Under the pieces are notes generated by a model. The model was not told where the DNA came from and did no database searches. It saw nothing but the letters and a program-made list of their open reading frames with translations. Positions 34,407-42,218 of a stretch of DNA of 64,000 nucleotides are shown piece by piece (within the stretch, counting starts at the first letter, position 1; each line of letters begins with the position of its first letter). Source of the DNA: Fictibacillus solisalsi (GTDB taxonomy: Bacteria; Bacillota; Bacilli; Bacillales; Fictibacillaceae); NCBI RefSeq assembly GCF_900103485.1, contig NZ_FNHW01000001.1:2315057-2379056 (forward strand), read 5' to 3'. The position numbers and the translations under genes were made by a program.

Positions 34407-35600
34407 TCAAATTTGTGTATTTTCAATAATGCTTGTAATTCCTAAGCCGCCTGCAATACATAAAGTGATTAAGCCATACCGCTTGCCTGTCCGCTCGAGT
34501 TCATGGAGCGCTTTAGTGGCAAGAATGGCTCCTGTTGCTCCAATCGGATGCCCAAGTGCAATCGCACCGCCATTCGGATTGACTTTATTGATATCGAGCT
34601 TCAATTCTTTAATAACGGCCAGTGACTGGGCAGAAAAAGCTTCATTGAGCTCAATAACATCGATTTCCCCCGCCGAAAGGCCTGACTGTTTAAGTGCTTT
34701 CATAGTGGCTGTGACCGGACCGATTCCCATGTATTCGGGAGAGACACCAGAGGCTGCTTGAGCAATAATGCGTGCTTTCGGCTTTTTACCCAGAAGTTGT
34801 GCTTCTTCTTCCGACATTAATACGAGTGCAGAGGCTCCATCATTGCGGCCGCTTGAGTTGCCGGCTGTAACCGTTCCGTTTTCCTTGAACACCGGCTTGA
34901 GCCTGGCGAGCTTTTCCATCGACGTTTCCCGCGGATGTTCATCTGTTGTAAACTCTATCACCCCTTTTTTGGTGTTTATCCGATAAGGAACGGTTTCTGC
35001 TTCAAATTTTCCACTGGAGATCGCGTTTCTTGCGTTTTCCTGGCTGCGTAAAGCAAATTCGTCCTGCTCGGTTCTTGAAATATTATATTTTTCCGCCAGG
35101 TTTTCAGCGGTCAATCCCATCGTTAGTCGGCCATAGTCTTCCGCCGGCTGAGAGCCTGGCTGGCTTTCGGTGTTCGGATCGAGCAACTGTCCGTTACCTG
35201 ACTTCAGGCCAAAGCGTATGTTTCTCATATAATAAGGCGCTGTGCTCATAGATTCCGCACCGCCTGCGACAACAATGTTTGCCAGTCCGCATTGAATCTG
35301 CTGAGCAGCAGAGTTAATGGCCTGCAGACCCGAGCCGCATTGCCGGTGAACGGTAAAGCCCGGTACCTCAACAGGAAAGCCTGCCCGGAGGGAAGCCACC
35401 CTGGCGAGGTTGGACGCATCCGAGCTTTGTTTTGCCTGACCCATGATAATTTCATCCACCCTATCTTTTGTTATGCCTGCCCGCTGTACCGCTTCTTCCA
35501 ATACCGCTGCTGCGAGAAAATCTGCCGGTACGGTTTCCAATGCACCGCCAAGCTTTCCGATGGCAGTCCGGACAGCGTCAATAATGACTACATTCTTCAT
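34407..35600 (-). CDS. Acetyl-CoA acetyltransferase (thiolase)
   Basis: This 397-residue thiolase has the nucleophilic Cys in VHRQCGSGLQA (about 88), the LNEAFSAQ motif, the catalytic His in GHPIGATGA and the second Cys in CIAGGLG. It overlaps the scoB end by 23 bases and completes a three-gene operon: acetoacetate is activated by ScoAB and cleaved by this enzyme to acetyl-CoA. The reverse, biosynthetic direction is possible. It is a degradative/biosynthetic acetyl-CoA thiolase rather than a FadA partner, since no fatty acid genes adjoin. Confidence 0.9.
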   Translation of the reverse strand: MKNVVIIDAVRTAIGKLGGALETVPADFLAAAVLEEAVQRAGITKDRVDEIIMGQAKQSSDASNLARVASLRAGFPVEVPGFTVHRQCGSGLQAINSAAQQIQCGLANIVVAGGAESMSTAPYYMRNIRFGLKSGNGQLLDPNTESQPGSQPAEDYGRLTMGLTAENLAEKYNISRTEQDEFALRSQENARNAISSGKFEAETVPYRINTKKGVIEFTTDEHPRETSMEKLARLKPVFKENGTVTAGNSSGRNDGASALVLMSEEEAQLLGKKPKARIIAQAASGVSPEYMGIGPVTATMKALKQSGLSAGEIDVIELNEAFSAQSLAVIKELKLDINKVNPNGGAIALGHPIGATGAILATKALHELERTGKRYGLITLCIAGGLGITSIIENTQI

Positions 35601-36261
35601 TTAGGTTCCCTCTTCCAAATTGTCTTTGCTTTAGGTGAATGGAAAACTCCGCTTCTGTTTTTTCTTCCACTTCATCAAGGGTGGCACCCGGCATAAGTTC
35701 CACAAGCTCCAGCTTTTTCTCCTTCACTTCAAAAACCGCCAATTCCGTAATGATCATGTCCACACTTCTTGTAGACGTAATAGGAAATGTGCACTCTGTT
35801 AACAGCTTGCTGCTGCCATCCTTTGTCGTATGTGTCGTTGTGACGATGACTTTTTTGGCCCCGACGAGAAGGTCCATCGCGCCGCCCACTCCCATGATGT
35901 TTTTTCCGGGAACAGCCCAGTTCGCGATCTTTCCTGTTTGATCCATTTGCAGCACACCGAGTATAGCAACATCCACGTGACCGCCACGAATCATGCCAAA
36001 TGATTCGGCACTGTTAAAAAAAGAGGCACCGATCGTTTCACCGACTGGCAGCTTACCGGCATTCACCAGGTTTGGATCTTTGTTTTCTTCGTCTACATCG
36101 GTCACACCGAGCAAACCGTTCTCAGTGTGAAAGTAGACCTGTTCATCGTCAATGTACTTTGCAACCAGGGTGGGAATCCCAATTCCCAGATTTACCACAC
36201 ACGGTCTATTGAGCTCCTTTGCCGCCCGTCTTGCTATGGATTCCTGTATTTCGTTAGCCAT
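35578..36261 (-). CDS. scoB: 3-oxoacid CoA-transferase subunit B
   Basis: The 227-residue B subunit contains the TENGLLG motif with the catalytic Glu that forms the CoA thioester (about residue 50) and PGKNIMGVGGAMDL. ATG 36261 overlaps the scoA end by 8 bases and follows AAGGAG; an upstream in-frame start lies within scoA. With ScoA it transfers CoA from succinyl-CoA to acetoacetate. Confidence 0.92.
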   Translation of the reverse strand: MANEIQESIARRAAKELNRPCVVNLGIGIPTLVAKYIDDEQVYFHTENGLLGVTDVDEENKDPNLVNAGKLPVGETIGASFFNSAESFGMIRGGHVDVAILGVLQMDQTGKIANWAVPGKNIMGVGGAMDLLVGAKKVIVTTTHTTKDGSSKLLTECTFPITSTRSVDMIITELAVFEVKEKKLELVELMPGATLDEVEEKTEAEFSIHLKQRQFGRGNLNEECSHY

Positions 36262-36943
36262 GTTGGACAACTCCTTCGTTCGTGAGAATCTTGGATGCCA
36301 AAAGTATGCCATCAACAAAGAGATGCGGCGTAACAATTGCTTCAGGAGATAATTCTCCCGCCTCTACAATCTCATCGACCTCTGCAATCACCACATCTGC
36401 GGCCGTCGCCATGACCGGATTAAAATTCCTGGCCGTTTTATAATAGACAAGATTTCCAAGCGTATCGGATTTCCAAGCTCTGATCAGTGCGATGTTCGCC
36501 CGGATTGCCGGTTCAAAAATATACGTTTCGCCATTGATTTCCCGCTCTTCCTTATTTTTGGCCAGATCCGTTCCGACACCAGTTTTGGTGTAATATCCTC
36601 CAATTCCCGCTCCTCCTGCCCGGATCGATTCCGAAAGTGTCCCCTGAGGGAGCAACTCCAATTCAATTTCACCTCTTTGATAGGCATCTCCTACATCCCG
36701 GTTACTTGTAAAATAGGACCCGATGCCTTTTTTAATTTTTTTCTGTCCCAGCAATATGCCCAGTCCCTTTCCCTTTTCACCTAAATTATTGCTGATGATC
36801 GTTAAATCCGTTACATCCTTGTTCGTGAGCGCATCAATCAAAGTTAGTGGAGCACCAATCAGCCCAAATCCACCAACCATGATTGTGTCACCCGTTTTAA
36901 CGGCTTTAAGAGCTGCAGTGCCATCCTTTAACAATTTTGTCAT
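36254..36943 (-). CDS. scoA: 3-oxoacid CoA-transferase subunit A
   Basis: The 229-residue A subunit has the glycine-rich GGFGLIGAPLTLIDAL segment (about 24-39) and DVVIAEVDEIVEAGEL near the end, typical of CoA-transferase family I. ATG 36943 follows AAAGGA by 8 bases; an ATG three codons upstream is closer to the site. It is the first gene of the operon and is preceded by a leader with a large hairpin and T-run. Confidence 0.92.
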   Translation of the reverse strand: MTKLLKDGTAALKAVKTGDTIMVGGFGLIGAPLTLIDALTNKDVTDLTIISNNLGEKGKGLGILLGQKKIKKGIGSYFTSNRDVGDAYQRGEIELELLPQGTLSESIRAGGAGIGGYYTKTGVGTDLAKNKEEREINGETYIFEPAIRANIALIRAWKSDTLGNLVYYKTARNFNPVMATAADVVIAEVDEIVEAGELSPEAIVTPHLFVDGILLASKILTNEGVVQHG

Positions 36944-36987
36944 GATAATCATCCTTTATTTGATTTAATGGATCACTTGCTGCCAAC

Positions 36988-37047
36988 AAAAAAGGCCGCC
37001 CTGAACATTACTATCCAATGAGAGATAGCAAGGCGTTCAAGACAGCC
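36988..37047 (-). promoter_or_regulatory. Terminator-like hairpin in the scoAB leader
   Basis: On the minus strand GGCTGTCTTGAAC (37035-37047) pairs over 13 positions, four of them G-T, with GTTCAGGGCGGCC (36994-37006); an inner GCTATC/GATAGT stem adds to it. TTTTTT follows, 45 bases before the scoA start. It lies downstream of a promoter at 37126-37154, so it may attenuate the operon. Confidence 0.6.
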
Positions 37048-37125
37048 GGAAGTTCACTAGTTTAAAATTAAAAAAGGGCATTTTTTAATCGCTAATGAGT
37101 AGGCAAGCCATGTTTAATTATCTAT

Positions 37126-37154
37126 ATAGTACAACGGAAATTTAAAGATTACAA
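37126..37154 (-). promoter_or_regulatory. SigA-type promoter of scoAB-thiolase
   Basis: TTGTAA (37149-37154) and TACTAT (37126-37131) are 17 bases apart on the minus strand. The implied leader is about 175 bases long. Confidence 0.55.
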
Positions 37155-37319
37155 CAATGGATATAAAATCTGATTCAATCGCTCTTCTGAACAACGGAAC
37201 GATTGTCCCCTTTTTTCCTCTTGTTTAAATCGTTAAAAATTTTTTCTGAATTTATAAAATATTCCTTTACAAGAATATTCCTTTCGGGGTATATTGGTGA
37301 TGAAAGGAGAACACTTGAT

Positions 37320-37646
37320 ATGAGCGCGAACATCAATGCCACATTATCTGCACTTGCCGAGCCTAAGCGCCTCCAGATTGTTGAGCTTTTACGGGAAGGA
37401 CCCCTCACAGTGGGGGAGATCGCAGAAAAGCTGGAGCTTCTCCAACCTCAGACGTCGAAACATCTTGGTGTATTAAATAAGGCCGGTCTTGTTGAGGTCA
37501 AAGCTCAAGCAAACATGCGGATTTACAAGCTTTGCCAGCAGCCGTTCAAGGATTTAGATGGATGGCTTTCCTCCTTCGGGCATGTATGGGAGGAACGATT
37601 TGACCGTTTGGATGAGTATTTGCAAAAACTGCAAGGAAAAGACTGA
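37320..37646 (+). CDS. ArsR-family winged-helix regulator
   Basis: The 108-residue protein is a compact ArsR-type repressor: LSALAEPKRLQIVELLREGPLTVGEIAEKLELLQPQTSKHLGVL covers the helix-turn-helix (about 8-51). It lacks the metal-binding CxC motif of ArsR/SmtB sensors, so it probably does not sense metal. ATG 37320 is preferred over upstream in-frame codons because AAAGGAG precedes it. It is co-transcribed with an AHSA1-type gene, a common pairing in Bacillales. Confidence 0.85.
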   Translation: MSANINATLSALAEPKRLQIVELLREGPLTVGEIAEKLELLQPQTSKHLGVLNKAGLVEVKAQANMRIYKLCQQPFKDLDGWLSSFGHVWEERFDRLDEYLQKLQGKD

Positions 37647-37695
37647 CCCTTATTTCAAGAAAAGCAGTGACTAACCATTTAGGAGGAAATTGTTC

Positions 37696-38214
37696 ATGTC
37701 CAACTCTTTAAAAACGAGCACTGAAGGCCGAGTATTAATTGTGGAGAGAGTCTTTGACGCTCCAAGAACGCTTGTTTTTCAAGCCTTTTCTGATCCCAAA
37801 CACCTGGCCAACTGGTGGGGGCCAAAAGGCTGGCAGACAGAAATACGGGAATTTGATTTTAAGCCGGGCGGTGTGTGGTATTACAGCATGAGGTGCACGG
37901 ACAAAAATCAGGGAGAGTTTTACGGTCAGGAATCCTGCGGCAAAGCATTTTACGAGGAAATTTCCGCTCCTGAAAGGCTTGTTTATAAAGACACCTTCGT
38001 GGACAGTGACGGCAATCTTATGGAGAACATGCCCGAGCTCCTGATCACGATGGAATTTGTGGAACAAGGCGACAAAACCAACGTTATTACGCGAACTACC
38101 TTCGCAACGGAAGAAGCACTGCAGCAGGTCAAAGAGATGGGCATTATTGAAGGTGTTACCTCCCAATATGAACGGTTGGATGAATTTTTGGAAAAAGAAC
38201 TGGTTGATCAATAA
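37696..38214 (+). CDS. SRPBCC (AHSA1/CalC-type) domain protein
   Basis: This 172-residue protein has the AHSA1 lipid-binding fold: IVERVFDAPRTLVFQAFSDPKHLANWWGPKGW (about 16-47), GEFYGQESCGKAFYEEI and the C-terminal helix QYERLDEFLEKEL. ATG 37696 follows AGGAGG by 9 bases. It forms an operon with the ArsR-type regulator, and such regulators usually control their AHSA1 partner. The ligand is unknown. Confidence 0.85.
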   Translation: MSNSLKTSTEGRVLIVERVFDAPRTLVFQAFSDPKHLANWWGPKGWQTEIREFDFKPGGVWYYSMRCTDKNQGEFYGQESCGKAFYEEISAPERLVYKDTFVDSDGNLMENMPELLITMEFVEQGDKTNVITRTTFATEEALQQVKEMGIIEGVTSQYERLDEFLEKELVDQ

Positions 38215-38223
38215 CCTGAAAAG

Positions 38224-38253
38224 AAAGGCAGCTCACATGATCGGGCTGCCTTT
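38224..38253. terminator. Bidirectional terminator
   Basis: AAAGGCAGC and GCTGCCTTT form a 9-bp stem with T-runs on both strands, between the AHSA1 gene and ssuB. Confidence 0.8.
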
Positions 38254-38260
38254 TTCAGGT

Positions 38261-39013
38261 TTACCGTGTTAATTTCAATTCCGAATTTCTTCCCATAATG
38301 TGGTTCAGTATGTTTGTCACCGTTTTGGCAAATATCGGATTGTCTTTTTTTCGGGGGAAGGGCATTTTAATGGTTTGATTCAAGGCAATCTCTCCATCAT
38401 CGATTAAAATGACCCTGGTGGCAAGAGCCACAGCCTCCTCCACATCATGCGTAACCAAAACCGCAGTAAACTCTTTTTCCTCCCATAAGTTTCGGATGAG
38501 TTCATGCATCTCCAGTCTGGTTAAAGCGTCTAATGCGCCAAGCGGCTCATCCAGCAACAGAAGTTCGGGATGATGAACGAGAGCTCTTGCCAATGCTACC
38601 CGTTGTTTTTGTCCCCCGGATAACACCGCTGGCCACTCATCCGCTCTGTCACTGAGCCCTACCTGGTGGAGCATCTGCAGAGCTTCTTTTTTCTCCTCCT
38701 CCTTCTTTAACCCTAAAGCCACGTTGTCTTTTACTTTTTTCCAGGGAAGCAGCCTTCCGTCCTGAAACATGATTTTGACCTTTTTGTTTTGTCCCTTTAC
38801 CGTTTCACCATCCAATCTTACCTCACCGTCTGTCGGCTTCTCAAGACCCGCAAGAATTCGCAGCAATGTGCTTTTTCCGCATCCGCTCTTACCGACCACA
38901 GCGACAAATTCTCCTTTTTCAACCGTTAAGTCCATTTGTTTTAACACTTGTTTATTCCCAAACGATTTTCCGAGATCCGATAATTCAAGAAAAGCCTGGC
39001 TGCCTTGATTCAT
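38261..39013 (-). CDS. ssuB: Aliphatic sulfonate ABC transporter ATPase
   Basis: The 250-residue ATPase has Walker A GKSGCGKST (about 38-46), the signature LSGGQKQRVALARAL (about 130-144), Walker B LLLLDEPLGALD and the switch His in VTHDVEEAV. It is the last gene of ssuA-ssuD-ssuC-ssuB. It energises import through SsuC. GGAGGTGA precedes the ATG. Confidence 0.92.
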   Translation of the reverse strand: MNQGSQAFLELSDLGKSFGNKQVLKQMDLTVEKGEFVAVVGKSGCGKSTLLRILAGLEKPTDGEVRLDGETVKGQNKKVKIMFQDGRLLPWKKVKDNVALGLKKEEEKKEALQMLHQVGLSDRADEWPAVLSGGQKQRVALARALVHHPELLLLDEPLGALDALTRLEMHELIRNLWEEKEFTAVLVTHDVEEAVALATRVILIDDGEIALNQTIKMPFPRKKDNPIFAKTVTNILNHIMGRNSELKLTR

Positions 39014-39029
39014 ATTCCATCACCTCCAT

Positions 39030-39785
39030 TTATTTTTGATAATTCGGATGCCATTTTAAGCACTGCTTTTCTGCAAGCTTTGCAGCAAAATCAGATAGTT
39101 TTCCAAGAATGGCATATAGGATGATGCTTAGGATGACCACATCCAACTGCATAAACTCACGGGCATTCATCGCCATATAGCCAATACCGGAATTGGAGGC
39201 AATAGTTTCAGCAACAATGAGTGTGACCCAGGTGATTCCAAGAGCAAAGCGGATACCCACGAGTATGGATGGAAGGGCACCCGGCAGCACGATGTTCCAG
39301 AACAGAGAACGTTTGCCCAATCCGTAGACACGACCCATTTCAATCAGTGAACTGTCGACCGTTCTGATTCCATGATACGTATTTAAATAAATGGGAAAGA
39401 AGGTTCCTAAAGCGACGAGAAAAAGCTTTGCTTCCTCACCAATTCCAAACCACAAAATAACAATCGGAATTAAGGCAAGATGCGGTATGTTTCTCACCAT
39501 TTGGATGGTCGTATCCAGCAGGTTTTCCGATACTCTTGACAGACCATTCATAAGGCCCAGTACAAAGCCGATGCCGCCTCCGACTAGAAAACCAAGTGCG
39601 GCCCGTTTAAAGCTGATCCAGATGTTTTCAAATAACAAGCCTGACTTTCCCAGTTCAATGGCTGATTTGACAATGTCCACCGGATTGGGCAAAACTCTCG
39701 TTGAGAGCAGCCCAGTTGAAGAAAGACTTTGCCAAACCACTAGTAAAAGCATCGGTACGATCCAAGGGACAAATGATTTTCTCAT
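39030..39785 (-). CDS. ssuC: Aliphatic sulfonate ABC transporter permease
   Basis: The roughly 251-residue permease has six hydrophobic segments and the EAA-type cytoplasmic loop around IEMGRVYGLGKRSLFWNIVLPGALPSILVG. The ATG overlaps the ssuD stop codon (TGATG), so expression is coupled; a GTG one codon upstream is the alternative start. It pairs with SsuB. Confidence 0.9.
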   Translation of the reverse strand: MRKSFVPWIVPMLLLVVWQSLSSTGLLSTRVLPNPVDIVKSAIELGKSGLLFENIWISFKRAALGFLVGGGIGFVLGLMNGLSRVSENLLDTTIQMVRNIPHLALIPIVILWFGIGEEAKLFLVALGTFFPIYLNTYHGIRTVDSSLIEMGRVYGLGKRSLFWNIVLPGALPSILVGIRFALGITWVTLIVAETIASNSGIGYMAMNAREFMQLDVVILSIILYAILGKLSDFAAKLAEKQCLKWHPNYQK

Positions 39786-40936
39786 CACCTGTTCCCCACC
39801 CTTTTATCCTTTGGATAAAGCTCATTGGCAACAATCTCACCAAAAGGACTGATGATAGATGACTCACTGCTTGGTTTCTTGCTCTTTCCAACATCTAGAA
39901 GAGGAAATAATTGCTCCGCTACCCGGTACGCTTCTTCCAGGTGGGGATAGCCTGATAGAATAAAAGTCTCAATTCCGATCTCCTCGTATTCTTTCATTCT
40001 CTTTGCCACATTCTCAGCACTGCCTACCAGCGCCGTTCCTGCTCCACCGCGGACCAATCCTACTCCCGCCCATAAGTTTGGACTGATCTCCAGATTGTTT
40101 TTACTGCCCCTATGCAGTTCGGACATTCGTTTCTGGCCTTCGGAATCAAACCTGGAAAACACTTTTTGCGACGAAGCAATCGTTTCGTCATCCACATATT
40201 TTATGAGGTCATCGGCTGCCGCCCATGCTTCCTTTTCTTCCTCTCGTACAATCACATGAAGTCGAATGCCAAACTTCACTTTACGGCCTTTGGCTTCAGC
40301 CAGCTTCTTTACTTTTTTGATTTTCTCTTCCACCCGATGCGGAGGCTCTCCCCAGGTTAAATAAACATCCACATGATCCGAAGCAATTTGCTGCCCGATG
40401 TCTGAGGACCCGCCAAAATAAATCGGGGGATAGGGCTGCTGAACTGGAGGATAAAGGAGTTTACTTTGATTCACCTTTAAATAGTTGCCGCTGAAATCTG
40501 CGGATCCCGTGTCCAGGAGAGAACGGTAAATAGCAAGAAATTCATCTGTCAGCTCATACCGCTCCTTATGCGACAAATGGAGACCATCACCTGCAAGTTC
40601 AACAGGATCCCCTCCTGTAACTACATTGATCAGCAGTCTTCCATTTGATAACCTGTCAAATGTTGACGTCATGCGTGCGGCTTGGGAAGGCGATGAAATA
40701 CCCGGGCGAACGGCCACAAGAAATTTCATTCGAGAAGTCACTGGGATTAATGTAGAGGCAACCACCCACGCATCTTCACAAGATCTTCCGGTAGGAAGCA
40801 GCGCTCCCTCATATCCCAGGTGATCAACAGCCTTTGCGATCTGCTGAAGGTAAGGTGTATCGATGGCCCTTCCTCCCTTGGAAACACCCAGATATCTTGA
40901 ATCGCCATGTGTTGGAATAAACCAGAATACATTCAT
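39785..40936 (-). CDS. ssuD: FMNH2-dependent alkanesulfonate monooxygenase
   Basis: This 383-residue bacterial-luciferase-fold enzyme splits alkanesulfonates to aldehyde and sulfite. Typical SsuD stretches are [14 protein letters not shown] at the start, [13 protein letters not shown] (the region of the active-site Cys), [34 protein letters not shown] and [13 protein letters not shown]. It needs reduced FMN from a reductase; no ssuE is present here. ATG 40936 is chosen over the adjoining GTG. Confidence 0.93.
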   Translation of the reverse strand: MNVFWFIPTHGDSRYLGVSKGGRAIDTPYLQQIAKAVDHLGYEGALLPTGRSCEDAWVVASTLIPVTSRMKFLVAVRPGISSPSQAARMTSTFDRLSNGRLLINVVTGGDPVELAGDGLHLSHKERYELTDEFLAIYRSLLDTGSADFSGNYLKVNQSKLLYPPVQQPYPPIYFGGSSDIGQQIASDHVDVYLTWGEPPHRVEEKIKKVKKLAEAKGRKVKFGIRLHVIVREEEKEAWAAADDLIKYVDDETIASSQKVFSRFDSEGQKRMSELHRGSKNNLEISPNLWAGVGLVRGGAGTALVGSAENVAKRMKEYEEIGIETFILSGYPHLEEAYRVAEQLFPLLDVGKSKKPSSESSIISPFGEIVANELYPKDKRVGNR

Positions 40937-40954
40937 CACAAACTCTCCTCTTTA

Positions 40955-41929
40955 TTATTGTTGGGGCAGTGCGTCTTTGACTTTAATCTCATTAGGAATT
41001 AATTTCAGATCGAGAAATTGATCCGCAATATCCTGTTGGTCACTGGCTACCTTTTGATTGATCTTTTCCAATCCATACGTTCGCCGCTGCAGGACAAGCT
41101 CCAGCGTCTTTTCATCCATTCCAAGCTGTGGAGCAAGGAATTTTGCAGCTTCTTTTTTGTTGCCCGATACCCATTTTTCTGCGCTTTGAACTTCCTTTAA
41201 AATGATATTGATGATATCTTTGTGGTCCTTTGCAAACTGATCAGAGGCCAGAAAGAATTCACGGTTGTTCACCAGGTCTGTTCCATCTTGCAGAATTTTT
41301 GCTCCTGTTGTTCGCTGGGCTTCCGCCAGGAATGGGTCCCAGATCACCCAGGCATCTACTTCCCTTTTTTCAAAAGCCGCCCTCGCATCTGCCGGGGGAA
41401 GAAAGGCGGTTTGAATATCTTTATACTGAACTCCGGCCTTTTCCAGCGCCTTTACGAGAAGATAGTGCACATTGGAGCCTTTATTCAAAGCAATCTTTTT
41501 ACCTTTTAAATCTTTAACCGATTTGATGTTTGACCCTTTTGGCACGAGAATAGCTTCACCCTTGGGATTTGGCGGTTCATTTGCCACATATACTAAGGGC
41601 GCTTTTGCTGCCTGCGCAAAGATTGGCGGCGCTTCTCCCGTATGTCCGAAATCCAAACTGCCTACATTTAATGCTTCAAGAAGCTGTGGCCCCCCGGGAA
41701 ACTCGGTCCACTTTACTTTGTAACCTTTTGGCTCCAGTTTCTTTTCCAGGCTTTTTTGCGCTTTTAAAAAATTTAAGGTGCCGAATTTCTGGTAGCCAAT
41801 TTCTATAACCTTATCTGAATTTTTCTTTTTTTCTTCCGAGCCTGCATGCGATGAATGGCCGCACCCTGCGAGGAATAACAGCATCAGACTGAAAAACAAC
41901 CCCATGAGTTGATGACTTTTTTTCTTCAA
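40955..41929 (-). CDS. ssuA: Aliphatic sulfonate-binding lipoprotein
   Basis: The 324-residue protein is a type II substrate-binding lipoprotein with lipobox LFLAGC (Cys about 23) after a short hydrophobic segment. The NMT1/SsuA core shows IEIGYQKFGTLNFLKAQ, DFGHTGEAPPIFAQAA and WVIWDPFLAEAQRTTG. It starts at TTG seven bases after GGAGGGG. As first gene it lies behind a leader with a terminator-like hairpin. Confidence 0.92.
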   Translation of the reverse strand: MKKKSHQLMGLFFSLMLLFLAGCGHSSHAGSEEKKKNSDKVIEIGYQKFGTLNFLKAQKSLEKKLEPKGYKVKWTEFPGGPQLLEALNVGSLDFGHTGEAPPIFAQAAKAPLVYVANEPPNPKGEAILVPKGSNIKSVKDLKGKKIALNKGSNVHYLLVKALEKAGVQYKDIQTAFLPPADARAAFEKREVDAWVIWDPFLAEAQRTTGAKILQDGTDLVNNREFFLASDQFAKDHKDIINIILKEVQSAEKWVSGNKKEAAKFLAPQLGMDEKTLELVLQRRTYGLEKINQKVASDQQDIADQFLDLKLIPNEIKVKDALPQQ

Positions 41930-41968
41930 AATAAATCCCCTCCTGTACCTGCTCTATATATAAAATAA

Positions 41969-42006
41969 AAAGGCTCCCCCTCAAAACATCTTGAGAAGGA
42001 GCCTTT
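41969..42006 (-). promoter_or_regulatory. Terminator-like attenuator in the ssu leader
   Basis: AAAGGCTCCTTCTCAA pairs with TTTGAGGGGGAGCCTTT (G-T pairs included) and runs into TTTTATTTTAT on the minus strand, 40 bases before ssuA. The previous gene on this strand has its own terminator, so this one belongs to the ssu leader. I see no S-box (SAM-I) or T-box landmarks upstream of it. Confidence 0.65.
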
Positions 42007-42123
42007 GGTTGACCAATCAGCTCTAACCTTGACTGTATTTTTATTTAATAAAACGGATCCGTAAGCGTTGACCTTCGGTTTTTCCAATCGGTCATTATAT
42101 TCAAAGTATTTAGATTACTACTC

Positions 42124-42151
42124 ATTATACATAATTCCTATCTATTTACAA
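42124..42151 (-). promoter_or_regulatory. Promoter of the ssu operon
   Basis: TTGTAA (42146-42151) and TATAAT (42124-42129), with a TG just before the -10, are 16 bases apart on the minus strand. The leader is therefore about 190 bases long. Confidence 0.6.
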
Positions 42152-42174
42152 GGAATTATATGAAGCGATAATAA

Positions 42175-42206
42175 AAAGGTTCCCAGCCTTAAGGCAAAGA
42201 ACCTTT
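42175..42206 (-). terminator. Terminator of the alpha-glucosidase gene
   Basis: AAAGGTTCTTTGCC and GGCTGGGAACCTTT pair around TTAA, followed by TTATTAT on the minus strand. Confidence 0.8.
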
Positions 42207-42218
42207 CTTTTTGTATTA

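Noticed and set aside
41969-42120. S-box (SAM-I) or T-box element before ssuA
   Set aside because: Neither the GCAACC/AGAGA landmarks of S-box nor the GGTGGNACCGCG box of T-box leaders is present.
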